NCBI GenBank assembly: GCA_021820485.1
Contig: JAKADO010000025.1
Coordinates: forward strand, 1-36,213
Source of the DNA: Bacillota bacterium
GTDB taxonomy: Bacteria; Bacillota; Sulfobacillia; Sulfobacillales; Sulfobacillaceae
Reading direction: 5' to 3'
Length of the DNA: 36,213 bases
The notes below the pieces were generated by a model. The model ran no database searches. It worked only from the letters and a program-made list of their open reading frames with translations, and had not been told where the DNA came from. Positions 24,631 to 33,359 of this stretch are shown one piece after another; the first letter of the stretch is position 1; every line of letters starts with the position of its first letter. A program made the translations under genes and the position numbers.

Positions 24631-25563
24631 TCAACGCCGCGACGCCAAAAGCTCCCGAGCCTGCTGGACATCCGCGGCAATTTGCCCAACCAGTGCCTCG
24701 GTGGTGTCAAACTTGCGTTCTTCGCGCAGTCGGCAGCAGAAGTCAAAACGCACCGTTTGTCCGTAGTGACCAAAGGCCATGGGTTCCAGCGCGTGCGCCT
24801 CCAAGATCGGGTCGATGCCTCCAAAAGTAGGTCGTACCCCCCAATTGGCCACCGCCATGAGGGTCTCGTCCTCCACCGCCACCCAGCCTGCATAGACACC
24901 ATAGGGCGGCATCACTTGCACGGCTGGCGGTTTTAGGTTGAGCGTGGGCACTTCCATGGCGCGTCCACGCTGGTCGCCCTGCAATACCGGGCCCTCCACA
25001 GAGAACGCGTGGCCAAGGAGACGCTCGGCCCCGTCCACCGCTCCGGCAGCGAGCTCTTGGCGAACCATGGTGCTGGATACGGCCTGGTGCGTCTCGGCAT
25101 CCACATAAGGTGGGGCAATCACCACCTCGATGCCGTGCCGCTCTCCCCATTGCTCCAACATGGCGGCATTCCCGCGGCCTCCCCGTCCAAACGAGAAGTT
25201 GAATCCCACCACGACCGTCGACGCCTGGAACTGCTCTTTCAGCACCGCATCCAAAAATCGTTCTGGCTCCATCGCAGCAAAAGCGGGCGTAAAAGGAATC
25301 ACGGCAAGGTTCTCAACGCCGGCACGCTCCAAGTAGTGCGCCTTCAAGCCGCCTGGAGTAAGAAGGAAATTGGCCACCATCCCCTTTAACACCGTCACGG
25401 GGTGCGGCTCAAACGTCATCGCGAGCATCTCCTGCCCCCGTCGACGCGCCCGTTCCTGCGCGGTCATGATAAGGGCCTGATGTCCACGGTGCACACCGTC
25501 AAAATTTCCGATGGTGACCACGGCTGGCGTCGTGCGCCGGCTATCGCCGCTCCATATCTGCAT
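24631..25563 (-). CDS. ribF: Bifunctional riboflavin kinase / FAD synthetase
   Basis: The protein is 310 residues from ATG 25563, which has GGAGGG at good spacing. The longer in-frame start at 25584 lies deep in truB. The N-terminal adenylyltransferase domain has VTIGNFDGVHRGHQAL and GFNFSFGRGGRG. The C-terminal flavokinase domain has MEVPTLNL, PPYGVYAG and NWGVRPTFGG. It makes FMN and FAD from riboflavin in the cytosol. It overlaps truB by 23 bases and sits in the conserved truB-ribF-rpsO order. Kinase-domain threonine and arginine positions look intact by eye. Confidence 0.95.
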   Translation of the reverse strand: MQIWSGDSRRTTPAVVTIGNFDGVHRGHQALIMTAQERARRRGQEMLAMTFEPHPVTVLKGMVANFLLTPGGLKAHYLERAGVENLAVIPFTPAFAAMEPERFLDAVLKEQFQASTVVVGFNFSFGRGGRGNAAMLEQWGERHGIEVVIAPPYVDAETHQAVSSTMVRQELAAGAVDGAERLLGHAFSVEGPVLQGDQRGRAMEVPTLNLKPPAVQVMPPYGVYAGWVAVEDETLMAVANWGVRPTFGGIDPILEAHALEPMAFGHYGQTVRFDFCCRLREERKFDTTEALVGQIAADVQQARELLASRR

Positions 25564-26437
25564 GGCTTCCCTCCTCCACGACAAGACGATACCGCCACGG
25601 ACTCCCTTCGACGATGGCGGCCAACGCTCCCTGATGGGTCAATGCCACCACGCCGCCGGACGGCCAGCCCGATCCTCCCAGCACCCGCATGTCACCGTGA
25701 CGCACGCGTTCCGCCTCCTCGTCCGAGAGGACCACCACCCCATCAGTGCGGAGGTGCGACGCCCATGACTCCAGCCGCACGGTCCATTGCTCTCCCAACG
25801 CCGCCAGATCCTCCAATGACACCGCGCTCGCCTCCGTCCAGCGACCCACTTGAATCCGCGTCAGGGCGCTGAGATGCGCGGCAACGCCCATGAGATAGCC
25901 CCAATCACGAACCAACGCGCGAACATAGGTGCCGGATCCCACTTCCGCCTCGAACGACCAGCCCCGGTCTGAGAGACAGATGTTGCGGAGGGCGTGAACC
26001 ACAATGCGCCGCGGCTCCGGCCATACCACCTCACGGTTCCGCACTGCCTCGTAATGCCGGCGTCCCCCCTGCTTCAGCGCCGAGACTTGGGGCGGCACCT
26101 GCCAAATTGACCCGGTGAGCCAATGGCCCGTTCGCTCCAGCGTCTTCAGATCCATGGGCCAGGACCGCGAACGGCCCACAATGCGGCCCGCGGCATCTCC
26201 CGTATGCGTAAGCGCCCCAACCGCTACCTCGGCACGGTAGACCTTGGGGGTTAAGTCAGCATAGGGCAAGAGCCGCGTATACGCTCCCAGCGCCATCGGC
26301 AGCACGCCTACCGCATCCGGGTCCAGCGTCCCGGCATGGCCGACCTGGCGCATTCCCGCGATGCGACGCACCTGCGCCACCGCGCCGTGAGAGGTCATGC
26401 CGGCCGGCTTCCACACGTTGAGGAACCCGCTAGCCAT
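25541..26437 (-). CDS. truB: tRNA pseudouridine(55) synthase
   Basis: TruB converts U55 of the tRNA T loop to pseudouridine. The protein is 298 residues from ATG 26437, which follows GGAG by ten bases. A TTG at 26446 is too close to that site. It begins GFLNVWKPAGMTSH, and the catalytic Asp39 is in HAGTLDPDAVGVLP. The C-terminal region has the PUA-like RLESWASHLRTDGV segment and a VRHGDMRVLG motif. The start overlaps the nrnA stop region, and the end overlaps ribF, indicating a coupled operon. Confidence 0.95.
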   Translation of the reverse strand: MASGFLNVWKPAGMTSHGAVAQVRRIAGMRQVGHAGTLDPDAVGVLPMALGAYTRLLPYADLTPKVYRAEVAVGALTHTGDAAGRIVGRSRSWPMDLKTLERTGHWLTGSIWQVPPQVSALKQGGRRHYEAVRNREVVWPEPRRIVVHALRNICLSDRGWSFEAEVGSGTYVRALVRDWGYLMGVAAHLSALTRIQVGRWTEASAVSLEDLAALGEQWTVRLESWASHLRTDGVVVLSDEEAERVRHGDMRVLGGSGWPSGGVVALTHQGALAAIVEGSPWRYRLVVEEGSHADMERR

Positions 26438-27401
26438 GCGCCTCAATCTCCAACCGCTGCAGCACCGACTGCAGCACCTCCGGCAACGTGCCGGTCACCT
26501 GGGCTGCGGCCGCATAGGCATGTCCTCCGCCGCCGAACTGGGACGCCAAATTCGCGACGTTCCAAGGCCGCTTGCCGCGCCAGCTGACCTTGACATGGCC
26601 AGATGGCAGCGCTTCCTTGGCTAGAACAGCTACCTCAACACTTGCGATGGACATGAGGTGGTGAACGATGGTGTCAACGCCGCTGTCATCCACCTGAAAC
26701 CGCTCCATGATTTCCCGCGTCACGCCCAGCCACGCAAATCGCCCGTCGGGACTTACCTCCGTGGCCATCAGGGCCCATCCCACAAAGCGCAGCTCGTCGT
26801 GCGAGCGATTGTCCCAGATGCGCTGGTTAATGTCGCCTAGATCGAGCCCAGCTTCAGCCAGCCAATGGGCAACCTTCAAGGTGCTTTTTTGGGTGTTGAT
26901 TTGGCGGAACGACAGCGTGTCCGTGCTAATGGCCGTATACAGGCAGACCGCCTCTTCCGCCGTTGCCTGCCAGCCTGCCTCCCAAAACAATTCAGCCATC
27001 ATTTCGCCGGTCGAGCTTTTGTCTCCCTCGACCCAGTTGATGGTGCCGAATTGGGAGTTTTGGCTGTGGTGGTCGATGTTAATGAGCGGAAGGCCTTGCT
27101 GCCAGAACTCCTCGGGCGCGCCAAGGCGGCCGCGGCTCCCGCAATCCACCGCGACCACCCAGTCATATGATGACTTCAGCGCCTCATCCCAGCGAATGGG
27201 AGTTTGGCTTTCCGGCAGGAAGCCCAGCCGCTCAGGAATGGGATCCCGAGCCACCCAGGCCACCTCCCGGCCCATGCGTTTCAATGCCAATCCCAAAGCC
27301 AGCCCGGAACCCGCACTGTCGCCGTCCGGGGCTGCATGCATGGCAATCAATACCCGCGATGCCTGGCTCAGGGCTTCGAGCACCTGTCGCTTAGGGTTCA
27401 T
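26430..27401 (-). CDS. nrnA: NrnA-type nanoRNase / pAp phosphatase (DHH family)
   Basis: The protein is 323 residues. The DHH-family metal motifs are HAAPDGDSAGS (22-32), VAVDCGS and INIDHHSQNS. The C-terminal DHHA1 domain ends with QFGGGGHAYAAAA. NrnA degrades short oligoribonucleotides and dephosphorylates 3'-phosphoadenosine 5'-phosphate. Gene order infB-rbfA-nrnA-truB-ribF is as in Bacillus and many Firmicutes. ATG 27401 overlaps the rbfA end by 11 bases with CGGAG as a modest ribosome site, so coupling is likely. Confidence 0.94.
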   Translation of the reverse strand: MNPKRQVLEALSQASRVLIAMHAAPDGDSAGSGLALGLALKRMGREVAWVARDPIPERLGFLPESQTPIRWDEALKSSYDWVVAVDCGSRGRLGAPEEFWQQGLPLINIDHHSQNSQFGTINWVEGDKSSTGEMMAELFWEAGWQATAEEAVCLYTAISTDTLSFRQINTQKSTLKVAHWLAEAGLDLGDINQRIWDNRSHDELRFVGWALMATEVSPDGRFAWLGVTREIMERFQVDDSGVDTIVHHLMSIASVEVAVLAKEALPSGHVKVSWRGKRPWNVANLASQFGGGGHAYAAAAQVTGTLPEVLQSVLQRLEIEAHG

Positions 27402-27750
27402 GATCTCCGTCCTTCGGCAACGACCGAATCAAATCCTGAATATGCATGCTCTCCGCGATGCCAACATCCTCGCGAAAGAGCAGTTCCGGAGCTTGCCGAA
27501 GGCCAAGCCGTCGCCCCACTTCACCGCGGAGAAAGGAGGCGGCGCTTTTCAATCCCGCCAAACTGGCCTCCTTCTGCTCCCGGCTTCCCAAGACGCTGAC
27601 GAAGGCCCGCGCTTGACTCAGATCGCGCGTCACCTCAACCCGGGTGATGCTCACAAATCCTATGCGCGGATCTTTGACTTCGGTGAGCAGCATCTCGCCA
27701 AGCTCCCGCTGCATCAATTGGCCTACGCGCTCTGCCCGAGACTGGTTCAT
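27391..27750 (-). CDS. rbfA: 30S ribosome-binding factor A
   Basis: RbfA is a KH-fold factor for late 30S maturation and 16S 5'-end processing. The protein is 119 residues, typical. It begins NQSRAERVGQLMQRELGEML and contains KDPRIGFVSITRVEVTRDLSQARAFVSVLG and the closing LRQAPELLFREDVGIAESMHIQDLI. ATG 27750 follows GAGGGAG by four to six bases and lies 11 bases after the infB stop. Confidence 0.96.
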   Translation of the reverse strand: MNQSRAERVGQLMQRELGEMLLTEVKDPRIGFVSITRVEVTRDLSQARAFVSVLGSREQKEASLAGLKSAASFLRGEVGRRLGLRQAPELLFREDVGIAESMHIQDLIRSLPKDGDHEP

Positions 27751-27761
27751 GCTTCTCCCTC

Positions 27762-30383
27762 TTAACTGGCTTTGACTTCTTCTTGGGTGTACACCTCAAA
27801 GATGTCGCCAACCTTGATGTCGTTGAACTTCTCAAGGCCAATGCCGCACTCGTATCCGGTGGCTACTTCCCGCACGTCATCCTTGAATCGCTTCAGGGAG
27901 GCAATGGCTCCTTCGTGGATGACCGCACCATCGCGGATGACCCGCACTTGACCGGAACGCAGTATCTTGCCTTCCGTTACGTAGCAACCGCCAACCGCGC
28001 CAATCTTCGGCACACGGAACACTTCCCGCACTTCGGCGCGTCCCAAAAAGAGTTCTTGGAACTTCGGCGTCAAGAGTCCGGTCAAGGCTTGCTTGACGTC
28101 ATCGAGCGCCTCGTAGATGATCCGATACTGCCTCACGTCCACGTGCTCGCGCTCGGCCAACTGACGCGCCTTGGACTCCACCCCGACGCCAAAGCCGATG
28201 ATGATGGCCCCGGACGCCTGCGCCAACATCACATCCGATTCCGTCACGGAACCGACCCCAGTGTGCAGGACCCGCACCCGCACCTCCTCGTTGGAGAGCT
28301 TGATGACCGATTGGGCCAGTGCTTCCGCCGAGCCGTGCACGTCAGCCTTGATAACCAGGTTCAGATCGCGCATCGCTTCATCCTTCAAGCGCTGATAGAA
28401 CTCGTCAAGCGATACGCCACGGTTGCCCGGCTCAGAGGAGAGGCGGCTGCGATTGGCGCGAGCGTCCGCAATCGATTTGGCCTGGCGCTCGTCTTCGAGA
28501 ATGACGAAGTCGTCGCCCGCCTCCGGCAGCTGATTGAAGCCCAGCACCTCCACAGGCATTGAGGGGCCGACCTCCTTGACCCGTTCCCCGCGGTCGTTGA
28601 TGAGCGCCCGCACGCGACCGTAGACCGCGCCGGACAGGAATACATCGCCCACATGCAGGGTGCCGCGGTTCACCAGAACGGTCGCCACCGGTCCACGGCC
28701 GCGGTCAAGCTGCGCTTCGATGATGGTGCCCGAAGCCGCCCGGTTGGGGTTGGCCTTCAATTCCATGATGTCCGCCTGCAGCAGCAGCGATTCCAAAAGC
28801 TTGTCGATGCCCTCGCCGGTGCGCGCCGACACGGGAACCATAATGGTGTCTCCGCCCCATTCTTCCGACACTAAACCGTGTTCGGTCAAGTCGGTGCGGA
28901 CCCGATCCGGATTGGCTTCCGGCAGGTCAATCTTGTTGATGGCCACCACAATGGGCACATTCGCCGCCTTGGCGTGATTGATGGCCTCAATGGTCTGCGG
29001 CATCACGCCGTCGTTGGCCGCCACCACCAAAACAGCGATGTCGGTGACCTGAGCGCCGCGTGCCCGCATGGCCGTAAACGCCTCGTGGCCCGGCGTGTCC
29101 AGGAACACAACAGAACGGCCTTCCCATTCAATCACGGATGCGCCAATGTGCTGGGTAATGCCGCCAGCCTCGCTAGCCGTCACCCGCGTGGTCCGAATTT
29201 TATCCAAGAGCGACGTCTTACCGTGGTCGACGTGTCCCATCACCGTGACCACCGGTGGACGTTCAACCAATTCGTGCGCCTGGTCCTCTTCCCCTTGAAT
29301 GAGAATTTCTTCGCGCTCCTCCACCGAGGCGCGCTCCTCCACCTCCGCCCCCATTTCGGTGGCGACGATCACTGCGGTCTCCTTGTCGATCTCGTTGTTC
29401 ACGCCCACCATGACGCCCAGCCCAATCAAATGCTTGATTAAGTCGGTGGCCTTGGCACCCAGCTGCTCCGCCAAATCCTTGACGACAATCGAACCGCTGA
29501 TGACCACCCGTCGCTGCACCGGCGGCATGGATGCTTCCGCACGCTGCGATTGCGACCTGTGGTTCTTCTTGCGCTTGTTGCCAAAACGCTCGTCGTCCAT
29601 CCAATTGCGGTTGCTGCGCTTGTCGTCGAAACTGCTGCGGCGATCCCGGTTTTGCGGTCCGCGGCGGTTCTGGTCCTTTCCAGGACGTGCCGTGGTCGTC
29701 GGCGGCGGGGGAACCGCCAATGGCCGATTGCCGCGCGGAGCGCCTGGCCGTGGTGCCGCCCCAGGACGCGAAGGTCCCTGGGAACGCGGGGGACCGGAAG
29801 GCCGAGGGCCGCCGTTTCCCGTCGCGCCACCCGGACGCGGCGCGCCGCCCATGGGCCGCGACGGAGGGCCGCTTCGCCGCTGTTCCGAGGAACCCGGACG
29901 CGGCGGTCCGCCACTGCCATAACGGTTCTGTCCCGGGGCCCCATTGGGCCGAGGACCGTTGGAGTGGGGCCGTGCATTATTATAGGGCCGCGGGCTACCG
30001 TGGTCGTTTTGACGCGGAGGAACGCCCTGGCGATTTCCGGTCGGCCGGTCTCCGCCCATCGGGGGACGTGTGTCGTGGGGCGCCGGTCGGCGCTGGTCCG
30101 CTGGACGCGGTGCGGGGGGCGCGCTCGGGCGAGGCCTTTCCGCCTGCACCGGAGCCGGACGCGGACTTTGCGCCGGCTTTTGTTCGGCCTTGGGTTCCGG
30201 CGGCAGTTTGCCCTCCATGATGTCGCGGACCGTTTTTACCGCCTCGGGCTCCACCGTGCTCATGTGGTTTTTGATGTTCTCCACCTTCAACCGATGAAGT
30301 AGGTCGATGAGTCGACGACTGTCCAGTTTGAGTTCTTTGGCGAGTTCGTAAACCCGCACTTTGTCTTTCTCTTTTTCTGTCAA
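27762..30383 (-). CDS. infB: Translation initiation factor IF-2
   Basis: IF-2 is the GTPase that places initiator tRNA on the ribosome. The protein is 873 residues from TTG 30383, seven bases after GGGGGG; TTG 30389 is one base from it. An IF2_N domain ([21 protein letters not shown]) covers about 9-44. A very Pro/Arg/Gly/Gln/Asn-rich, almost certainly disordered linker covers about 60-280. A second IF2_N lies near 290-350. The G domain has GHVDHGKT (383-390), DTPGHEAF and NKIDLP, followed by domains II-IV. The first roughly 130 codons overlap the reading frame of the upstream L7Ae gene. It sits in the nusA-ylxR-ylxQ-infB-rbfA operon. Confidence 0.97.
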
Positions 30384-30702
30384 GAACAATCCCCCCTGAG
30401 CTTTTGCGCATTTCCTCTACGATTCGCCCGGCAAACTCTTCGTCCACAATCGCAAGTACCGCGTGCGGCCCCATGCCAATCGCGTGACCCAAGGTCACCT
30501 TGGTTTCGATTCGAGCTAGCGGTACGTCCAGATCCTGGGCCCACAAGTGGTACTTGCGGTACAACGACGGTCCGGCATCCTGCGCGATAATCAATAATTT
30601 CGCTTCCTGACGCTTCATCGCCAAGGTCACTTGGTTTTCTCCCGGAGCAACCTTACCGGCGCGGCGCGCCAATCCCAACAAATTCAGCCACGCGGCGGTC
30701 AT
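29995..30702 (-). CDS. ylxQ: L7Ae family RNA-binding protein (YlxQ/RplGA) with an overlapping C-terminal extension
   Basis: Residues 1-about 104 are a normal L7Ae/L30e kink-turn-binding domain (LLGLARRAGKVAPGENQV, KLLIIAQDAG, TKVTLGHAIGMGPHAVLAI). Proteins of this family in Bacillus are about 100 residues long and end near here. This frame has no stop at the expected place. It runs a further roughly 131 residues through the first part of infB in a different frame, giving a basic Arg/Lys/Gly/Ser/His-rich tail. A run of six G (30396-30391, also the infB ribosome site) lies at the junction. One extra G would give a stop after MRKSSGGDCS and a 107-residue protein, so a base-count error or slippage is possible. 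The ATG overlaps the ylxR stop (ATGA). The domain is certain; the length is not. Confidence 0.85.
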   Translation of the reverse strand: MTAAWLNLLGLARRAGKVAPGENQVTLAMKRQEAKLLIIAQDAGPSLYRKYHLWAQDLDVPLARIETKVTLGHAIGMGPHAVLAIVDEEFAGRIVEEMRKSSGGIVLDRKRERQSAGLRTRQRTQTGQSSTHRPTSSVEGGEHQKPHEHGGARGGKNGPRHHGGQTAAGTQGRTKAGAKSASGSGAGGKASPERAPRTASSGPAPTGAPRHTSPDGRRPADRKSPGRSSASKRPR

Positions 30703-30968
30703 ACGGTCGCCTCGTCAATCCGGCGCAGCTCCTCCACCAACTCTTGGGTCAGCGGGACCTCCAACGCACGCTCCAAACGGTGGCTCTTCAGAGCCTTCTC
30801 CACACACTCAAGACTGGGACAGAGATATGCCCCACGCCCTGACACCTTGCCTCGACGATCCAGCAGCAATTGGCCCTCCACGGTTCGCACCACCCTCACC
30901 AGCTCTTTCTTGGGTCGCGTGGTTGTGCACGCCACGCAGGTGCGCATCGGCACCTTGCGAATGGTCAT
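30699..30968 (-). CDS. ylxR: YlxR family RNA-binding protein (RnpM)
   Basis: This is an 89-residue YlxR. The signature RTCVACTTTRPKKEL is at residues 9-23, GRGAYLCPSLECVEKAL lies in the middle, and the C-terminus is acidic. The family binds RNA, and in Bacillus it has been reported to modulate RNase P. ATG 30968 has GGAGG nine bases upstream inside nusA and overlaps the nusA stop (ATGA). Its own stop overlaps the L7Ae gene start. Position between nusA and ylxQ is universal in Firmicutes. Confidence 0.95.
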   Translation of the reverse strand: MTIRKVPMRTCVACTTTRPKKELVRVVRTVEGQLLLDRRGKVSGRGAYLCPSLECVEKALKSHRLERALEVPLTQELVEELRRIDEATV

Positions 30969-32017
30969 GACCAGAACCCTCCGCGCCCAACCTGCGACTC
31001 AGAGTGCAAATCCACCCGCCAACCGGTCAATTTGGCTGCCAAGCGCGCGTTTTGTCCCTCCTTGCCAATCCCTAAGGACAGTTGATTGTCCGGCACAATG
31101 ACCCGCGCCGAACGGTTGTCCTCCTCAATGGTGACTTCGGTGACATGGGCCGGCGACAAGGCGTTGGACACAAATACCGCCGGGTCCGGGTCCCATGCGA
31201 TGATGTCCAGCTTTTCACCCTTCAGCTCATTGACGATGGCCTGCACCCGCTGCCCTTTGGCACCGACGCAAGCGCCGACTGGATCCACATTGGCATCCTC
31301 CGCCCACACGGCAATCTTGGTGCGCGCTCCCGCTTCCCGCGCTATGCCGCGAATCTCCACCACGCCGTCGTGAATTTCCGGGACTTCCAGCTCAAACAAC
31401 CGGCGTATCAATCCGGGATGACTGCGAGACAAATAGACCTGGGGACCTTTGGTGGTCTTCTTGACTTCGACGACATAGAGCTTGACCCGTTCATTGGGAC
31501 GCAGCATTTCGCCGGGCACCTGCTCGCTCGGCATCAGGATGGCCTCTGTCCGACCCAAGTCGATGAAGACCAACCCCCGCTCGACCCGTTGCACCATGCC
31601 GGTGACGATATCGCCCTCGCGGCCTGAATACTCATCATAAATCATGCCGCGCTCGGCCTCGCGGATGCGCTGCACAATGACCTGCTTGGCCGTTTGCGCC
31701 GCGATGCGCCCAAAGTTCTTCGGGGTAATCTCAAACTCGACAATGTCGCCCTCCAAGGCGCCAGGCTGTACGTCGCGGGCTTCGTCAACACTGACCTCAA
31801 GACGGTGGTCTTGGACCTGGGATACCACGGTTTTTTGTGCGTACACCTCAGTGCCGCCAGTTTGTCGGTTTATCTGCACACGCACATTTTGCGCCGAGCC
31901 AAAGTTCCGACGATAGGCGGAAATCAAGGCCGATTCAATAGCCTGAAAGAGAACTTCCTTGTCAACCCCTTTTTCGCGCTCCAGATCCTCGAGCGCCTGC
32001 ATCAACTCCGTGTTCAT
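30965..32017 (-). CDS. nusA: Transcription termination/antitermination factor NusA
   Basis: NusA binds RNA polymerase and nascent RNA to control pausing, termination and antitermination. The protein is 350 residues from ATG 32017, which follows AGGGGG by about eight bases. The upstream in-frame extension is not NusA-like. The N-terminal domain has MNTELMQALEDLEREKGVDKEVL (first residues). An S1 domain (GDIVTGMVQRVERGLVFIDLG) and two KH domains (ACVGAKGQRVQAIVNELKGE and LSLGIGKEGQNARLAAKLTGW) follow. It lacks the C-terminal acidic repeats of proteobacteria, as is normal for Firmicutes. It opens the nusA-infB operon with its own promoter. Confidence 0.97.
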   Translation of the reverse strand: MNTELMQALEDLEREKGVDKEVLFQAIESALISAYRRNFGSAQNVRVQINRQTGGTEVYAQKTVVSQVQDHRLEVSVDEARDVQPGALEGDIVEFEITPKNFGRIAAQTAKQVIVQRIREAERGMIYDEYSGREGDIVTGMVQRVERGLVFIDLGRTEAILMPSEQVPGEMLRPNERVKLYVVEVKKTTKGPQVYLSRSHPGLIRRLFELEVPEIHDGVVEIRGIAREAGARTKIAVWAEDANVDPVGACVGAKGQRVQAIVNELKGEKLDIIAWDPDPAVFVSNALSPAHVTEVTIEEDNRSARVIVPDNQLSLGIGKEGQNARLAAKLTGWRVDLHSESQVGRGGFWS

Positions 32018-32058
32018 CCACAGATCCCCCTTAAACCGTCGTCGGCCCTTGTCAAGCG

Positions 32059-32085
32059 AAAAGAGTGGGCTCAAGCTCCCCACTC
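32059..32085 (-). terminator. Attenuator-like hairpin in the nusA leader
   Basis: GAGTGGG and CCCACTC (32085-32079 with 32069-32063) form a 7-bp stem around a 9-base loop, followed by TTTT on the minus strand. It lies between the nusA promoter and start codon. It may be a leaky terminator giving feedback by NusA. A nearby GAGTC/GACTC pair just upstream could form a competing stem. It could also end read-through from polC and the transporter gene. Confidence 0.5.
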
Positions 32086-32145
32086 CGAGTCACCGACTAG
32101 ACTCCCGAAATCCCAGGCCAGCACGCGACCGTACTTTCTATCAAT

Positions 32146-32174
32146 ATCATACCACATTCATCCTAGTGTCACAA
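32146..32174 (-). promoter_or_regulatory. Candidate sigma-A promoter for the nusA operon
   Basis: On the minus strand TTGTGA (32174-32169) and TATGAT (32151-32146) are 17 bases apart. TGG precedes the -10, giving an extended -10. The -35 overlaps the last codon and stop of the MFS gene. Transcription would begin near 32139, leaving a leader of about 120 bases that contains the hairpin at 32063-32085. Confidence 0.55.
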
Positions 32175-33359
32175 CTTCTGGGCGACTCGCCGGCCGCTGC
32201 GCCACACCAACCCAACGCCGACCGTGGTGGCCAACAGCACGGACGCGCCCAGATAGAAGGGATGATTGGGCCGGCTCACCAACAGCGGCCCGCTGGCCAG
32301 TGCCATCAGCGTGGCGCCGAACGTGCCGCTGGCCTGAAACAACCCCTGCACAGCTCCATGCACGGAGTCGGGGCTGTGATCCATCACCGAGGCGGACAGC
32401 GCAGGGCCCGTCAGACTCATTGCCGCCGCTTCAATAATAGACACGGCAATCGAAAACCACGGCGAATGCGAAATAATGTAGAACACCACAGTGATGGCCT
32501 GCAGACCCGTCCCCCACAGGATGGTCGCGTGCCGGCGGCTGACACGGTCCGCGAGCCGACCGCCGAAGATGTTGAAAAACAGCAGCGGCAGGGCAAAGAG
32601 CGTAAACGACAGGCCAATCACCCACTTGGTCGCCCCCAGCCACTGCATGTAGAGGCTCCAACTGGTGTCATACATCCCGGTAATCCCCATCCAGGCAAAC
32701 ATCACCGAAAAATAGGGCCACAGATACCGGAGCAGCGGAAGCACCCGGGCCCGCGCCGCGGCGTGGGCCCCGCCATGGCCTCGACTGCCGGGCAGCAGGA
32801 GCATGGTCGCCGCCGCTGCCACCACATTCAGCACCGCGCCAATCACAAACGGTGCCCCCAAGCCAAACTCGGCTCCCGCCAGTCCTCCCAGCATAGGGCC
32901 GACCGCAAAACCCGCACTGCCCGCCGCCGCCATCCAGCCATAGGCTCGACCCCGACCCTCTTCAGGAACGAAGTCGGCCACCAGCGCATTGGCCGCGGGC
33001 ACAATGGCCGCACTGCCCAATCCCTGCAGCACCCGACAGAACACGAACCACAGCACCGAACCGTGCAAAAGGAACCCTGCGGTGCCGGCTGCTTCCACCA
33101 CACTTCCCAACACCATGGCTCGCCGGCGCCCAAACCGGTCGGTGAGCGGTCCAAGCCCCACCTGGCCGACAAAGGATACAGCGGCATAGGATGCCGCCAT
33201 GATCCCCATGTCGGACAGGGGAAATCCATGCTTGTGCACAAACTGCGGCAAAAGCGGAAGAATGGCGCCAAAGCCCGTTTGCACCACAAAAACCGCAAAG
33301 AACCCCCCGCCCAAGATGCGGCGGTAGCGCGCGCTGGCGGTAGAACTTGCCGACATCAT
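32169..33359 (-). CDS. Major facilitator superfamily transporter
   Basis: The protein is 396 residues with about twelve hydrophobic segments in two halves. The MFS signature lies after helix 2 (GLGPLTDRFGRRRAMVLG) with a matching LADRVSRRHATILWG in the second half. CRVLQGLGSAAIVPAANALVADFVPEEGRGRAYG lies in the first half. It resembles drug or metabolite antiporters of the 12-helix type; the substrate cannot be told from sequence. ATG 33359 shares a base with the polC stop and follows GGGG by eight bases, so it is coupled to polC. It sits exactly where rimP is found in the Bacillus polC-rimP-nusA order. Confidence 0.9.
   Translation of the reverse strand: MMSASSTASARYRRILGGGFFAVFVVQTGFGAILPLLPQFVHKHGFPLSDMGIMAASYAAVSFVGQVGLGPLTDRFGRRRAMVLGSVVEAAGTAGFLLHGSVLWFVFCRVLQGLGSAAIVPAANALVADFVPEEGRGRAYGWMAAAGSAGFAVGPMLGGLAGAEFGLGAPFVIGAVLNVVAAAATMLLLPGSRGHGGAHAAARARVLPLLRYLWPYFSVMFAWMGITGMYDTSWSLYMQWLGATKWVIGLSFTLFALPLLFFNIFGGRLADRVSRRHATILWGTGLQAITVVFYIISHSPWFSIAVSIIEAAAMSLTGPALSASVMDHSPDSVHGAVQGLFQASGTFGATLMALASGPLLVSRPNHPFYLGASVLLATTVGVGLVWRSGRRVAQKL

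Noticed and set aside
32050-32055. Perfect TTGACA on the minus strand near nusA
   Set aside because: No acceptable -10 at 16-18 bases (TAAGGG at best), while a better pair lies at 32146-32174.
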